The position numbers and the translations under genes are program-made. Of a stretch of DNA of 64,000 bases, positions 23,121 through 35,700 are shown in pieces (positions within the stretch are counted from its first letter, which is position 1; each line of letters begins with the position of its first letter). Under the pieces are notes generated by a model, which did not search any database, was not told the DNA's origin, and worked only from the letters and a program-made list of their open reading frames with translations. Location of the stretch: contig CM044956.1 of NCBI GenBank assembly GCA_024516035.1, positions 5,516,222-5,580,221 of the forward strand, given 5' to 3'. Source of the DNA: Bactericera cockerelli. Taxonomy: Eukaryota; Arthropoda; Insecta; Hemiptera; Triozidae.

Positions 23121-24323
23121 ATGCCCAGAAAAAAATTATTGATCAATGTTTGCAAACCAAACATCCGCATCCTCGCCATGGGCAAAATCAACGCGAAAAC
23201 AAACAATGAAGCCCTCAATTCTTATTCAGAAGAATTTGAATCTTTCTCATCATCGAGTACAGAACGTTCGAAAATGAGTATTATGAAAAAATCACCACAA
23301 TCCTATTTGTCTTTTAAAAAAGAAAATGAGTCGTCAGACTACGAATTTTTTCCAAACGATGAAATTTGTTTTTCTGATTTGGAATGCCATCTACAAACCA
23401 AAAATCTTCAAATTATGGGAAACAGCGACAAAGAAGCTGAAAGATTGGTTGGGCTCCAAAATATGATGAAAAAATTCAGTAAACCGCCTAAAGAATGTGT
23501 CAAAATTGACGAGAAAGCAAACTTACAAATGACTTCAGGAGCAAAATTAAAGTCAAAATTGAAGAAATCAGCATCAGAAACCAATATTTGTGAGACCATC
23601 AACATCCAGAGATTCCAAACTGATGATGATATGTTCAGACAAAACTATGCTATAGCCTTGGTCGTTGTAGACCATGTGATAAATAAAGCTGAAAGAAAAG
23701 CCAATCTTAAAATATGTCCAAAGGCAATGAAAAATTCTCAACAACAGTTCAAGCAGAGTATGAAAAGTGAAATTAAAGATAAAATGGCAATTGCAATAGA
23801 AAATATTATGTCTCAAGACTTTACGGAGGAGGAAGAGGTAAATGCAATGGATGATGATTTTTTTCTTTCATTACAAGAAGAAACTTATCTGAATAAAAAG
23901 ATCCCTCAGAGTCCAAAACAGGTGATGAGATTCAATACTCCAACTATTGGAGAGTTCAGCATAAACCTAGGGGCTCAAAGAATCTACGATTATATTACTT
24001 CACACTGGGAATTCCACTCAAATTGGGCTTTCTGCATCAACCTCATCGACATACGGAAGAACGAATGCAGTCATTTCTTCATCTACGACGTCCAATGGTC
24101 CTTGCCAACTAAGGAACGTCCTGTTCCACCCTATGCAGTCAGTGTTTACTTCATTTACCAGGTATCCAAATACCTCCCTAGATCGTTCCGGGTAACTGTG
24201 ACTTTTAGCCTGGAAGGAAGCTCTCTTCAGCATTTTGTTGATGAAGTATCTACTTTCGAAGAAACAAGGCTGTTTGGTCTTCTCAAAATCAAAAGTCAAC
24301 TAATGAGAAGAATCAATTTCTGA
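23121..24323 (+). CDS. Uncharacterised single-exon protein, 400 aa
   Basis: A long open frame with a good start context (GACAATG) and codon use unlike the flanking repeats. I do not recognise the family. Residues 1-60 are basic and serine-rich; 60-270 are Lys/Glu/Ser/Asn-rich and look largely disordered, with an acidic patch near 235-250. About 280-400 look like a folded, strand-rich domain with aromatic residues (HWEFHSNWAFCINLIDI, then VPPYAVSVYFIYQVSKYLP). There is no signal peptide or membrane segment. It is flanked by a fold-back element upstream and a 5S-SINE downstream. The lack of introns could mean a retrocopy or a fast-evolving germline gene; both are guesses. A short 5' untranslated exon is possible because TTAACTTAG precedes the start. 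Confidence 0.7.
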   Translation: MPRKKLLINVCKPNIRILAMGKINAKTNNEALNSYSEEFESFSSSSTERSKMSIMKKSPQSYLSFKKENESSDYEFFPNDEICFSDLECHLQTKNLQIMGNSDKEAERLVGLQNMMKKFSKPPKECVKIDEKANLQMTSGAKLKSKLKKSASETNICETINIQRFQTDDDMFRQNYAIALVVVDHVINKAERKANLKICPKAMKNSQQQFKQSMKSEIKDKMAIAIENIMSQDFTEEEEVNAMDDDFFLSLQEETYLNKKIPQSPKQVMRFNTPTIGEFSINLGAQRIYDYITSHWEFHSNWAFCINLIDIRKNECSHFFIYDVQWSLPTKERPVPPYAVSVYFIYQVSKYLPRSFRVTVTFSLEGSSLQHFVDEVSTFEETRLFGLLKIKSQLMRRINF

Positions 24324-24569
24324 AAGGCAAAAGACTCATTTAGTAAAGTGCTTTCAATGTCCAAAGTCAGAAACTTCAGTATAATGTTAGTGAAATCAAT
24401 TTTAGGCATGAGAAGAAAGAGCTTCTTTTACTTAAAATGAAAAATTCAAGTCATTTTAAACGTTAAATTTCTTGCTTGAAATGAGTAATAGGACTGCCAA
24501 AGAGCTTTCCTGTAAACACAGACATATTAATTTTTCGCAAAGATAGGAAACGTATTTTCGTGCTTTAGT

Positions 24570-24575
24570 AATAAA
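24570..24575 (+). promoter_or_regulatory. Candidate polyadenylation signal of the 400-aa gene
   Basis: AATAAA lies about 250 nt after the stop codon at 24323, the first such hexamer downstream. Usage is not proven. Confidence 0.4.
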
Positions 24576-24765
24576 TTGGATTTTACAATAATCGTTTCGT
24601 TATTGTTGCTCATAAATTTTCTGACAGGAGCTATCTTCAGTCCTGAGTATTCTTCAGTACTACTGGGGGTGCTCTTCAGTGTTATTGAACATGGGTTTTG
24701 GGTTATACTTAAAATTGTCTGAAACAGTTTTCACGAGATCTATTGCATTTTTTTTTCTTTCAATT

Positions 24766-24962
24766 TTCGGTTTCAACTGCATGCTCAAGTCACGACAGGG
24801 GTGTTACCCTCAATTCGCAGGAAACTCACAAACCTGCTACCTACATTAACCTCACCCATCCTGGGTAAAATGCCAGCATTACAGAGTATTCACCTAGCTG
24901 GACGTTGCTTGACCTCGGTGATCCTACGACTATCGGTGCATTCAATCAACACCTTGATCAAG
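24766..24962 (-). mobile_element. 5S-derived SINE (family F), diverged
   Basis: Minus-strand body (CTCAATTCGCAGGAAACTCA, then CCTGCTACC) and a 5S-like head without the middle part. Confidence 0.8.
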
Positions 24963-25543
24963 GCTAATGCTTCAGACGTTCTCTTTCATGTACCTATATT
25001 TATGTATTAAAACTTCCCCCTTTTTATTTATAGTGACTGACTGACCAACTGTAACCACCCTAGTAACAATCACACTGAAGAGTTACTCATAGCTGCTAAA
25101 ATATCGGATGACTTATTGGTGTGAGCACATACATACATTTGTTTAACCATACAGTAATTACATACATATGTATAATATGTAGATCTCGTACGCTATTAAG
25201 TAGGCATGAGTCTGAACCATCACATCGGTTGGATTCATACAAGTGTTTCGCCATATGTTTTTGTGGATTCCGCTTTTCCACAGATCTCACTGTTGTATTA
25301 GACCGGTATAGCATGGTGGCGTTTGATACTCGTACAACTGTCTGTGTTGTTTTCTAACATTTTGTGCCAATTTTCTAACTCTTTCAATAGGTTCACAATT
25401 TTCAATCAAAGTTTTTCAAAGTATATTTTTGGTTATATATTTTCAAGTGCGTTTGTCAATATTGTCGCACTAGTTGCTTGATTATTTAATTAACGCTTAA
25501 TATTTTAGTCCATAGCTATTAATTTCACATGGTAATTTTTCCA

Positions 25544-25594
<51 letters not shown>

Positions 25595-26554
25595 GTTAGA
25601 GAGAAAGAGAGAGAGAAAGTAAAATTTATTTACTAGCATAATGTTTTGACATAGGAATGGTGATGATGGTCATTTCAGTATGTTTTGTAGAGATGGTTTT
25701 GTATTATACGGCAGGATCCGCGTATGGCTGCCACATCAATTTCTTCATGGATTCCGGGAGACTAAATAATATTTTTCGAAAATCTTCTATTTTTTGGAAT
25801 TGCTCCTCAAGTTCCAACCACTAGAGTTTTTCACTCTAACTAATAGGTCAAAATATCATCGATTTTGACAACTAAGATGATTGGTGCTAGACAGAAAATA
25901 ATTATTATCTAATAATCCTGATTGTAATGTAATATATTTTTTTTTTTTTTTTTTAACAATAGTTACACATGAAATACGTCTTCCAATTTCTAATATTAGA
26001 CGTTATCGGAAGTAATAAAGGAAATATTAAATTAACAGAAATATTAGTAAAAAAGATATTATAAACGTCACACTAAGAGCTTGATCATCAACTCTTCCTT
26101 TTATTCAGTGGATAACTTGCAATAGTATTCGTATTGTCATTACTATTAATAATTTCATTGATAAACATACTAGCAAGACTAATCAACTGATTATTAAAAG
26201 TCAGTGATTTATCACCCTACTTAAGTTTATCGATAAACGTACCCTGTTTTAAATTGTTCAATTAAGTCACACTTTCTTTTTAAATCACCAATTTGGAATG
26301 TCAATGTCTAGAGGAATATTTTTTAATTCTCAGGTATCTGTTTCTTCTCTTAACTATACAAGTTAGAAGTCAAAAAGATAGCAACTTATTTTATTTAATC
26401 CATAAAAATTGACCAATAGTCCACTCAATTCATACATTTGGAATGGCAGAACCATTATGAAGGCATATCTAGTTAAAAGTTGAGTTTTTTCTTCACCATC
26501 TGCTCAAGACAAGAAGTCAACCTTTTCAACAACAGCTTCCATCGATCATCAGTA
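24963..26554. other. Upstream region of ERp44
   Basis: Besides the GA microsatellite and a T tract near 25936 I see no clear core promoter. A CCAAT word lies at about 26413. Confidence 0.35.
25543..25618. repeat. (GA)n microsatellite
   Basis: GA repeats with AA and GG interruptions, about 0.9 kb upstream of the ERp44 start. Confidence 0.92.
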
Positions 26555-26765
26555 ATGTTGCCATGTAGGTTGGTGACTTGTGTTTTGTTTTGTGTGATCA
26601 GTGGAGTAGTTTTGGAGGATGTACCCGTGATAAGTCCTGAAATGGAGCACACGACTGAGGCGCCACCAGTGGAGCACACGACAGTGGCGCCTCCAGTGGG
26701 GAGGGTTGAGGTCAAGAACGATGTAGTCATCTCCTTGAATGACAAGAATGTGGACTATGTCAGTG
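26555..26765 (+). CDS. ERp44: ERp44 exon 1: signal peptide and N-terminal linker
   Basis: Encodes residues 1-70 and ends in phase 1 at a GTAAGTA donor. The start is the ATG at 26555; an in-frame open stretch runs further upstream but has no ATG. The hydrophobic leader LVTCVLFCVISGVVL is a clear signal peptide. It is followed by two copies of an EHTT-x-APPV motif, absent from vertebrate ERp44 as far as I know, then the segment VVISLNDKNVD that opens the thioredoxin fold. Confidence 0.9.
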
Positions 26766-29694
26766 GTAAGTACCCTGCTGTATTTTGTTAATCCAGTTTT
26801 GTCAATTTATTTTATTAAACCTACTTTTTTTGACAAATGGTGTTGACATAATTATAATTATTTATCCCAGTCAGAAAAAATAATTAAAGAAACGATTAGA
26901 AATTAGTTATCAAAGGAAAAAATGAGTTGATTTTTCAAATTTACTAGGTATATATATTATTAAAAAATCTGTTATAAATTTATTTTTAAGTTATAATATT
27001 TAAAATAATCTAAATATTCTTGTACATTATAATTTTATTTTGTACATTATGATGTATTTTGTTAAAAATGTTTATACAGTTTTAGTCTGAAAATTTCGGT
27101 AGTGTTGATCAATTTTTTGTAGTTCACTAAAATTTATTACAAAATTCTTCAGTCTTACAAACACAAATCAACTGAGGCGAAATGAAAACTTCAGCTTAGA
27201 AGATAGACATAAATTCCGTATACAATCTACACTGGAATGTAAAAAAGTCTTTGTTGTTGAACATTTCAATTCTAGATTCTCAGACTAAAATGAAATTTCA
27301 GTTTGAAAAAGAGGTTAGCATAAGCTCTTTTTTTCAAGCAGAAAATATGTCAATTTATCTAGCCTAAAGTTTTCAGACATCCTACAAAAAGAACCCAACT
27401 CATATTTCCTCAGACTAATCCTTTGCAAAGAATTTCCTGCTAAATCTCTCATAACTGAAATCTTAAGTAAGGCAGACTTGGAAGGAGTTTATAACTTTAG
27501 TCGAAAATTAAAGACATGCTTCGTCTTAGATAAAAATGTTATTTAACACAGTTGGAAAGAGCCTGTGTGAAAGGAGAACACATGGTGAAAAATCTTCGTC
27601 GCAGTATCCTAGAGAGTTATGAGAAGACAAAGGAAAAGTAAGGAGCTTTGGAACAATGTTCTTTGTTATTTACTCACAATAATTCTCTCCAAATTCCACT
27701 TTCCATCTCAGTCTAGCTCTGGCAAGATTTAATTTTCTTGCCATTAGTTAGATCTGGAATTTGCAGACTGATTTAGGTTTCAAAAAAAACCAAGAAAGAG
27801 TCTGATGGTCAGCTACACATTTATCCTCAAGGGGTATGAGTGGATATCGAACACCCAAGTACAGAGCAGAAAAAATCCTGCCGCGCTGGGGATCGAACCC
27901 GGATCACCATGCGTGCAATGACTCACTCTGCCACGGTGACTACTTACCACACTCAATTTAAGATGTGAAAAATATACCCTTGTTTGTTTTTCTGACATTT
28001 CCTTCACGTTTTCTCAAAAGTAATCATTTACTATTATTCCTACAACCAAACAAGTTCTGTGGAAGTGAATTCTTTTGGCTAATAAAAAGAAAATTTGTGA
28101 AAACATAACTCTACGTTGCATTCAAAACTCATATTGTTTTTAATGTATAACTCTCAAAGCATTCAAAACCTATACGTACAGGGTGTATCAAAAAGGTGTA
28201 TTAAAAAAGAAACAACTTTGCATAAACCCCTATACGGAAATGGACCTAAGGTTGCTAGGACCACCCCCCCCCCCCCTAGCTCCGCCCCTGTTTGAGGAAA
28301 AAGTACCAAATACTCACCAAAGAAGCATAATAAAAATCGAGGACGTCATGCAAAAAATAAAGTCATCAATCGCAAAATAATTCGATTTTAATAATTATTT
28401 TTCGATTTTTAAGTGCCAACTTGTGGTGGCACTAGCGAACTTAGGGTCCATTTCCGTATAGGGGTTTATAAAACTTTTGAGCTCTACTCTATGTGGTTTT
28501 TTTTAATTTGTACATGACCTTTTGATACACCCTGTATAATGTACACCTACCTATTCATTTGTCAGACTGAAAAGCATACAAAACTTATATACCTAGTATG
28601 AATTCTAACAAAACATAGGTAACCTGTATTATGTATTATACCAAACAGCATAGGTACAATGTACATACATCACCATTAGTTGAGGCTGAAAGCACACATC
28701 AGCAACTCATTAACTCATTAATTACCTTCAAACGAAAGCACAGCGGGCGGTTCGTTTTCCTGTGAAAATTTCCCAGGCTTTTCATAAAGGAGCATTTCCT
28801 ATTTTCAATAGTTTCTCTCTGAAGTTTACTCCAGATCTCAAACTGTATTCTGTTTAGTATAATTTCTACATATATCCATAGAAAACTCTGTACCTGACTG
28901 ATTATTAGGAGTTGTCTGTGATACCACAGACGAAACATTAACAGATATTGAAATTTTCATGAGTATAAAACCCACCCAGAACCATCGCAATGAATAATGA
29001 TCGATTTTTGTTGTATTCAAAAGGTTCTTCTACATATTAATAAATGGTTTGTATCTATAGGATTTTTTTGCTTTAGAAATGAGAAAGGAAGAAACATAAT
29101 ATTTATATGCTAGGTCAAAATGAAAATCAAATTTGAAAAAAAAAAACAGTAAAAAAAGGTTGGAGATAATATAATATATGGTATGGTGGTTGGCCGGAGA
29201 GCAGACAACTATGGCGAATGCCAAAAAATTAAGAAGAAGAAGAGAAGGGATACCCAAGTGCTTTCTTCTCACACCACAGACGTCTGAAAAGAGCTATTGT
29301 CTCAGGCTGTTTGAGAATAAAAGCCTGTAAAACACTTCTCTTTTCAAAAGGCCAAACCAAAGCGAAGTCCAAGGCCTTTGCGATCCATTCAGGAAAACAT
29401 TCAGTGCACATGTGGCAATCCTTTGAAAATGTTACGGTAGAGTGGGGTAGACCGCAACACTCAGGGTTTCCTGACCATGTGAGTGTATTCCCCTTTGTGA
29501 AAGAGAAATCATGAAACCTATATGAACACAAAGCGTCCATTTTGTGTTTCACTAAACAAACCGCGACATTCTTTTTTACCTCTTGAATTTTTTTCTCCCT
29601 TCTTTGTGTACTTCTCTTCTTTTTTCCTGATTTTATATTTTTCATACCTCTCTCTCTCTTTATCTCTAACTCTATCTCCCTCTCTATCTATCTA

Positions 29695-29748
<54 letters not shown>

Positions 29749-32700
29749 TCTTCATCCCACTATTATTCTTTCACTTTCTCTCTTGTCTGTCTTTTAGATT
29801 TTCATTAGACATATAAATTGTTACAAAGAGGCACAAAATATGTGAAAGGTGTACATACGCTTGCACATTGCATATCTATAAGTAACAAGGCGTTCATAAA
29901 AATTAATCTTCATATAATTTGAAACCCTTTCGTCCTTACACGTGAATAGGTGTAGGTAATAAATTATAATTTAAGTAGGTATAAGTGTAATATACTTGAC
30001 ATTATTATGTATTCATTCAGTAATTGGGGTGAAGTGATCATTTGAAATTTTAACCTAAATAAACAAAACCACCTATCTGTTCGTGTTTCTATTATAATTA
30101 TGTTCTAACATTGTCAGTTTTCTTGCAGCTTACATTTCTAGCTGTGGACCGTTTTCTATTGAGTTCACAAAAAAAATACATTGAAACAAAAGTTATTCAA
30201 AATAATATTTTTCGTTAAAATTATTCAATATATTATATAAATTTGTTCACGCATAATTCAAAAGTTATGCATGAAAACAGAGACGTCAAATTTTCGACTT
30301 TTCTTTTTGAGGTTTTCTCGCCACAAAAAGTTACGCCGTCTTCTGATTGATTTTTACGTTTCATTTTTTTTTTTTTTTTTTTTTTTACAAAAAACTTATT
30401 TTGACTTTCTCATTTTCAGAGAATTACGAGTTCGTGCTGATTCTGTTCTACGTTCAATGGTGTCGCTTTAGCGTTGACATGCTGCCCAAGTTTGACGAGG
30501 TGGTGGTCGAACTATACAAGCAGCTGCCAGACCACAAGAAGTTTGCCATTACCAAAATTGACTGCGACGTCTTTGGTACGTGTTCTCTTTTAACCAACCT
30601 CAGTAGCTTGATCGATAAGGTGGCGGACTTGTAACCTTGAGGTCGGTTCAAGTCCCGGTGTCAGCGTAGATTCAGTAAAGCGAGTTTCAGTAGTTGTGAC
30701 ATCGCGAAAGTGATTAATACATTTTTTTTTTTTAAAGAGAAAAAGTGTTCTCTATTATAATAAGAGTAAAAGTTATCATATTTGTTTTAATCACCTACGT
30801 GATATTACAACAACTCAAACTCGATTTACTGAATCTACGATAAAAGTAATAAAAAAAAATCAAAAATTAAGATCCACAACTTTTTTTTGTAGAAATTTTT
30901 CGTAGAATCTAGAGTGTAGGAAAATCGGTACTCTAATATAGAAGACGTTCTGTAGTAGGTCCCATTTTGAATTTATCAATTTTGCACTAGCTATTTTGGG
31001 TGAAAGAGACCATGCGCCAGACCACTAACTTTTTACTGAAACGCTTACATCTCGTGAACAGTACACCCGATTTTGATGAACTTTTGTATGTTTATGCATA
31101 TTTTTGTTTTACATAGAATATTTATAAAAAATGACTAAAAGTGCAAAAATGAGGTCTTCGAGTGAAAAAATGAGGTCTTTGTAGAATTTAAAATATAGGA
31201 AAAACGATATTCTACAATTAAATAAAATTTGAAGAAAATTGGTTAAATATTTTTTGAGATGCAAGTGATTTAGTATGAAATCTCAAAATTGCCAAGTGTA
31301 TACAATGTGAACCAATCACGATGAAGTATAGTGTCCATAATTGGTAGTGTATTTTTCTTGAAACACTTGTATTCTCAGTTTTAAAAACTCGAGTATGTTA
31401 AGGTTAACTTGAGTTTCTGCGTTGTGAGTTTTCAGCAAATGGAGGGTAAAACCCTTGTCGTGATGATATATGACGATGCAGTTGAATGCGACTTTAAACG
31501 GATCTAACCCAAAAAATCTAGTATAATAATTTGAGAAACTAAGGGCGGAATTAATAATTAATAGACTTTTTTGTAATACCTCTGTGGCGCTAAGTCACGG
31601 ATTGCGTACTGTGCATGATAGGGAAAACCGACGCTTAGCAGTGACTTGTGATATAGTATTTGTCTATTAATTTCGCCCTAAGTTTCTTTAAATAAGTACA
31701 GCTACCTTTAATAAAGATGTAAATTTCAGCAGAAATTTCTTGTACATCGTAGAAAATATCTTGCCCGAGGAAAGATATTATGGAAGTAAATGCTTGCATC
31801 ATTCTGTGCTTGCACATACTTTCGAGAGAATATTCTAGATTTCATATCACGTGCATTTTCAAAATGTTTAGAATATGAACAAAAGTTCATCTTTCTTTTT
31901 TCCAGGAAATTCCTTTTTGAGTCATTCAAAAAAAATAACGAGTGACATACTCGTTTGTAGCTATGCTTGTTTTTATTTTCCTTACCTTTTTCTTCAATGG
32001 TTTTTTTTAAAGATATATTGCCCCGGAACCGCTTACGCATTACTTTAGGGCACTGTGCGAGTACATCTGTGCCATTCCGGAATTGGCAAAACTCGTTCAG
32101 AATTTTCCGCTCCGGCCGGGAATTGAACCCACAACCTTAGGGTCAGCAACCAATGCTCTTAACCACTGAGCTACGGAGGTCGGCGTACATGCATACACAA
32201 TGTAGGAGTCCTGTGACTGGTGGAAAGTTTTTGCCCAATTTGAGCTAATACCTAGTCATTACTGGTATTGGTATGCAAAGTAGGGCTTTATTTTTATTAA
32301 CTGGTTGGAGTTCCACAAGAGGAGCCCCAATGATTACACCGACCTCTATTAGATCTATTGTGACCAGTTGATTCTCTTTGCTTTTCACAGCTTTCCATTA
32401 TGTGGAAGAGATTGCCTAAGGCAATAACCCCGCCCTTTAGTTAGGACATATATTATGTATACAGGGTGTCCCGTATACAGATGCAAATATTTTGAGGGTA
32501 GGTTCAGCCCACCGTGGACTATCATATGAGCGAAACTTGCAGTGGGGCATTTTGCTTCGTTAAAGAGTTATGGCCAAATCCCTGTTTTTCCCACAGGTCT
32601 AGAGGCCACTTAGATCGATGCACGTTTTTAAAGAAATGGTAGCCAGTAAGTAATTTTTGACTTCATGTATGGCTAGTCATGCATATTTCCCTTGAAATGC

Positions 32701-35700
32701 AGCTGGTTGCATGAAAAAATATTGAAAGACCAGAGAGATATTTAATCATAAGTTCAATATTTTTCTAAAATTCGATTTTTCCCTGTTTTCTCTTTCGTGA
32801 ATTTAGAGTACTTCTACAATTGCAATTCTGCGTATCACTAGGTAAAAAAATACCCTTTGCTATTTTGTTTCAATAAATACAAAGTTCTTTCAGACGCGTG
32901 AAGGAACGAATGAGATACGCCTTATCAAACGGCACCAGAAGGAGAGAAACACATTTTTCAAAATTTGAATCTGGGCGCTATTGCATTTTGGAGAACACTC
33001 GATGCCTGAAGCGGTCTGTGTGACTATTTTTGTGCCAACTGCAATTTATAAATGAAAATTTTCTGAGTACAAGTAGTTCTATTAACCAACTATATCAATC
33101 AAATCTAATAGTTAAAATAACAAGGCGATCAATTTGTTCGGTGGAAGAGAAAGCCACAAGCTTTAAACCTCGCCCTTGGTTCGCTACATATTCTTTTGGG
33201 TTCTTTTCATTTCATGTCCTGTGTTGCAGAATGTATCATGTTTGTAGTTTATCAATAAACTACAAACATGTATCACCACCCTTGATCAGTCTTTGTTTAT
33301 ATTTATTTCACAAATTGTTACCATGTTCATTGTAAAAAAAAATGCAAATAAAGCTTGGTCCAATTGTTTATAAAATAAAAATAAAGTATTAATAATAATA
33401 GTAAACTTAAGGTTGGATGTTCGAGTTTTACCCAAGGTTAATTTTCGGCACTATTTGTTATGTTTTTGATATAATGATTGTGATAAACACAAAAATGATA
33501 TTTTTAATTTTACTTCTAAAATTAAAATCATAATTTTTGTTGGTAGCGCAGAGTCTTTCTCCATGTGTATTCTTTTTCCATAATTACACCACTGGTTGCT
33601 GCTTTCGTTGCAGCCTCTCTCATTTTTCCTCATGATAACCCTGTGATTCCGTAACCCCATTCACATAAAAGTTCACACCGACCGACCACTGTGAATGATC
33701 AATTTCCCTCTGTTAAACATCCTAGAGCAGTGTATTTATACCTCAAATTACGCGCCAATTCTGTTAAAATTCAGCCAACTTTGAATTTTCAATCATGATT
33801 CAGAAGTGTTTTTTGAGCTTTGTGTGTCTTGCGTTCCATGATCTTTAAAGTAATATAAATGAGCTTTCTTTTTTCTAAAACTAAACATAATAGGGTATTT
33901 TTTTAACTAGTGATACGCAGAATTGCAATTGTAGAAGTACTCTAAATTCACGAAAGGGAAAACAGGGAAAAATCAAATTTTAGAAAAGTATTGCACTTAT
34001 GATTAAATATCTCTCTGGTCTTTCATTATTTTTTTATGCAACCAACTGCATTTCAAGGGAAATATGCATGACTATCCATACATGAAGTCAAAAATTACTT
34101 ACTGGCTATCATTTCTTTAAAAACGTGCATCGATCCAAGTGACCTCTAGACCTGTGGGAAAAACAGGGATTTTTCCATAACTCTTTAACGAAGCAAAATG
34201 CCCCACTGCAAGTTTCGCTCATATGATAGTCCACGGTGATCTGAACCTACCCTCAAAATATTTGCATCTGTATACGGGACACCCTGTATATTTATTTATT
34301 TTTTCTTTATTTTTTTGTTATATTGTATATTGCATTTTCGATTGTAATTTTTTGTATTGTATATGTAATATTATGTAAAAAAGTGTAAATAAATAAATAA
34401 AAAATAAATAAATATCTTAGAATGTCTCCTGGAGTTGATAATAATAATATCGCCTTATTTATGCTGCCCAATTAGAACTTTTAAAGTCCCATTAGTCCAG
34501 CAGTAAGTCCAAGACATATTATTATGTGGTAAAAAACCCAAATGGCAGGATAACTTGTCATGTCCCGGCTGGGTTTCGAACCCACGAGCTGTAGAATCTC
34601 TGGATTCACAGAGTGCCGCCTTTACCACTGAGCTACCGGCACTGTAGCTCAGTGGTATAATAAGCATTTTTATTTATTTTCATATGCGTTTGAATTCCTA
34701 TTACATCTCCATGAAGTACTGTTGTATTTTGCGGGAAGATGATTCTGAAATTAAAAAAAAAACTTGGACATCCTGTATAAAGGTTGGGTGGAAGAGATTG
34801 CCAAAGGCAATAACCCCGCCCTTTAGTATGTTAGGACATGTGTATATATTTTGTTTATTTTTTTCTTGTTTATATTATTAATATTGTCAATTTTTATATT
34901 TAATTTTTACCATTGTTTGTCTGTATATAATTTTCTACTAATAAAGAGTTTCTAAATAAATAAATAAATAAAATTTCCAGAGCACGTGTGTGAGAACTAC
35001 GGCATCGTCAAGTTCCCGACGGTGAAGGTGATGAGGCATGGCTCCATAGAGAAGCTAGAGTACAGGAGGGAGAGAACTGTGGAGGCCATGGTCAGCTACG
35101 TGGTGAAGGAGCTGGTGGACCCAACCATTCTGGTGGAGGAGGAGGCGGCGGTCACCAGTACAGAGGTAAGGGGGAGGTTACATCCAACCCAACCATTCTG
35201 GTGGATGGAGAGGCGGCGGTCACCAGTACAGAGGTAAGGCGGAGGTTATATCCAACCCAACCATTCTGGTGAATGGGTATATCCAACCCAACCATTCTGG
35301 TGAATGGGTATATCCAACCCAACCATTCTGGTGAATGGGTATATCCAACCCAACCATTCTGGTGGAGGAGGAGGCGGCGGTCACCAGTACAGAGGTAAGG
35401 GGGAGGTTATATCCAACCCAACCATTCTGGTGAATGGGTATATCCAACCCAACCATTCTGGTGAATGGGTATATCCAACCCAACCATTCTGGTGAATGGG
35501 TATATCCAACCCAACCATTCTGGTGAATGAGGAGGAGGCGGTCACCAGTACAGAGGTAAGGGGGAGGTTATATCCAACCCAACCATTCTGGTGAATGAGG
35601 AGGCGGCGGTCACCAGTACAGAGGTAAGGAGGAGGTTATATCCAACCCAACCATTCTGGTGAATGAGGAGGAGGCGGCGGTCACCAGTACAGAGGTAAGG

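Larger units (their letters stand above)
32462..34286. mobile_element. CAGGGT-family fold-back element, 1.8 kb (ERp44 intron 2)
   Basis: Arms of about 395 bp (32462-32856 and 33892-34286) are inverted near-copies starting CAGGGTGTCCCGTATACAG, flanked by TA. The 1-kb centre includes a partial family E-like SINE. The element sits inside a copy of repeat H, whose sequence resumes after 34288. Confidence 0.9.
32398..34412 (+). repeat. Dispersed repeat H split by the 1.8-kb fold-back
   Basis: The head GTGGAAGAGATTGCCTAAGG to 32461 and an AT-rich tail with (AAAT)n after 34287 appear to be one copy of repeat H. Confidence 0.65.

Noticed and set aside
29229..29645. 138-codon minus-strand frame inside ERp44 intron 1, with several Cys
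   Set aside because: No start context, no recognisable domain, and the ends run into a CT microsatellite. It could be an old transposon piece, but I cannot support it.
35214..35495. Repetitive peptide frames in the ERp44 intron 3 minisatellite
   Set aside because: They arise because the repeat unit lacks stops in some frames; the splice donor of exon 3 precedes them.
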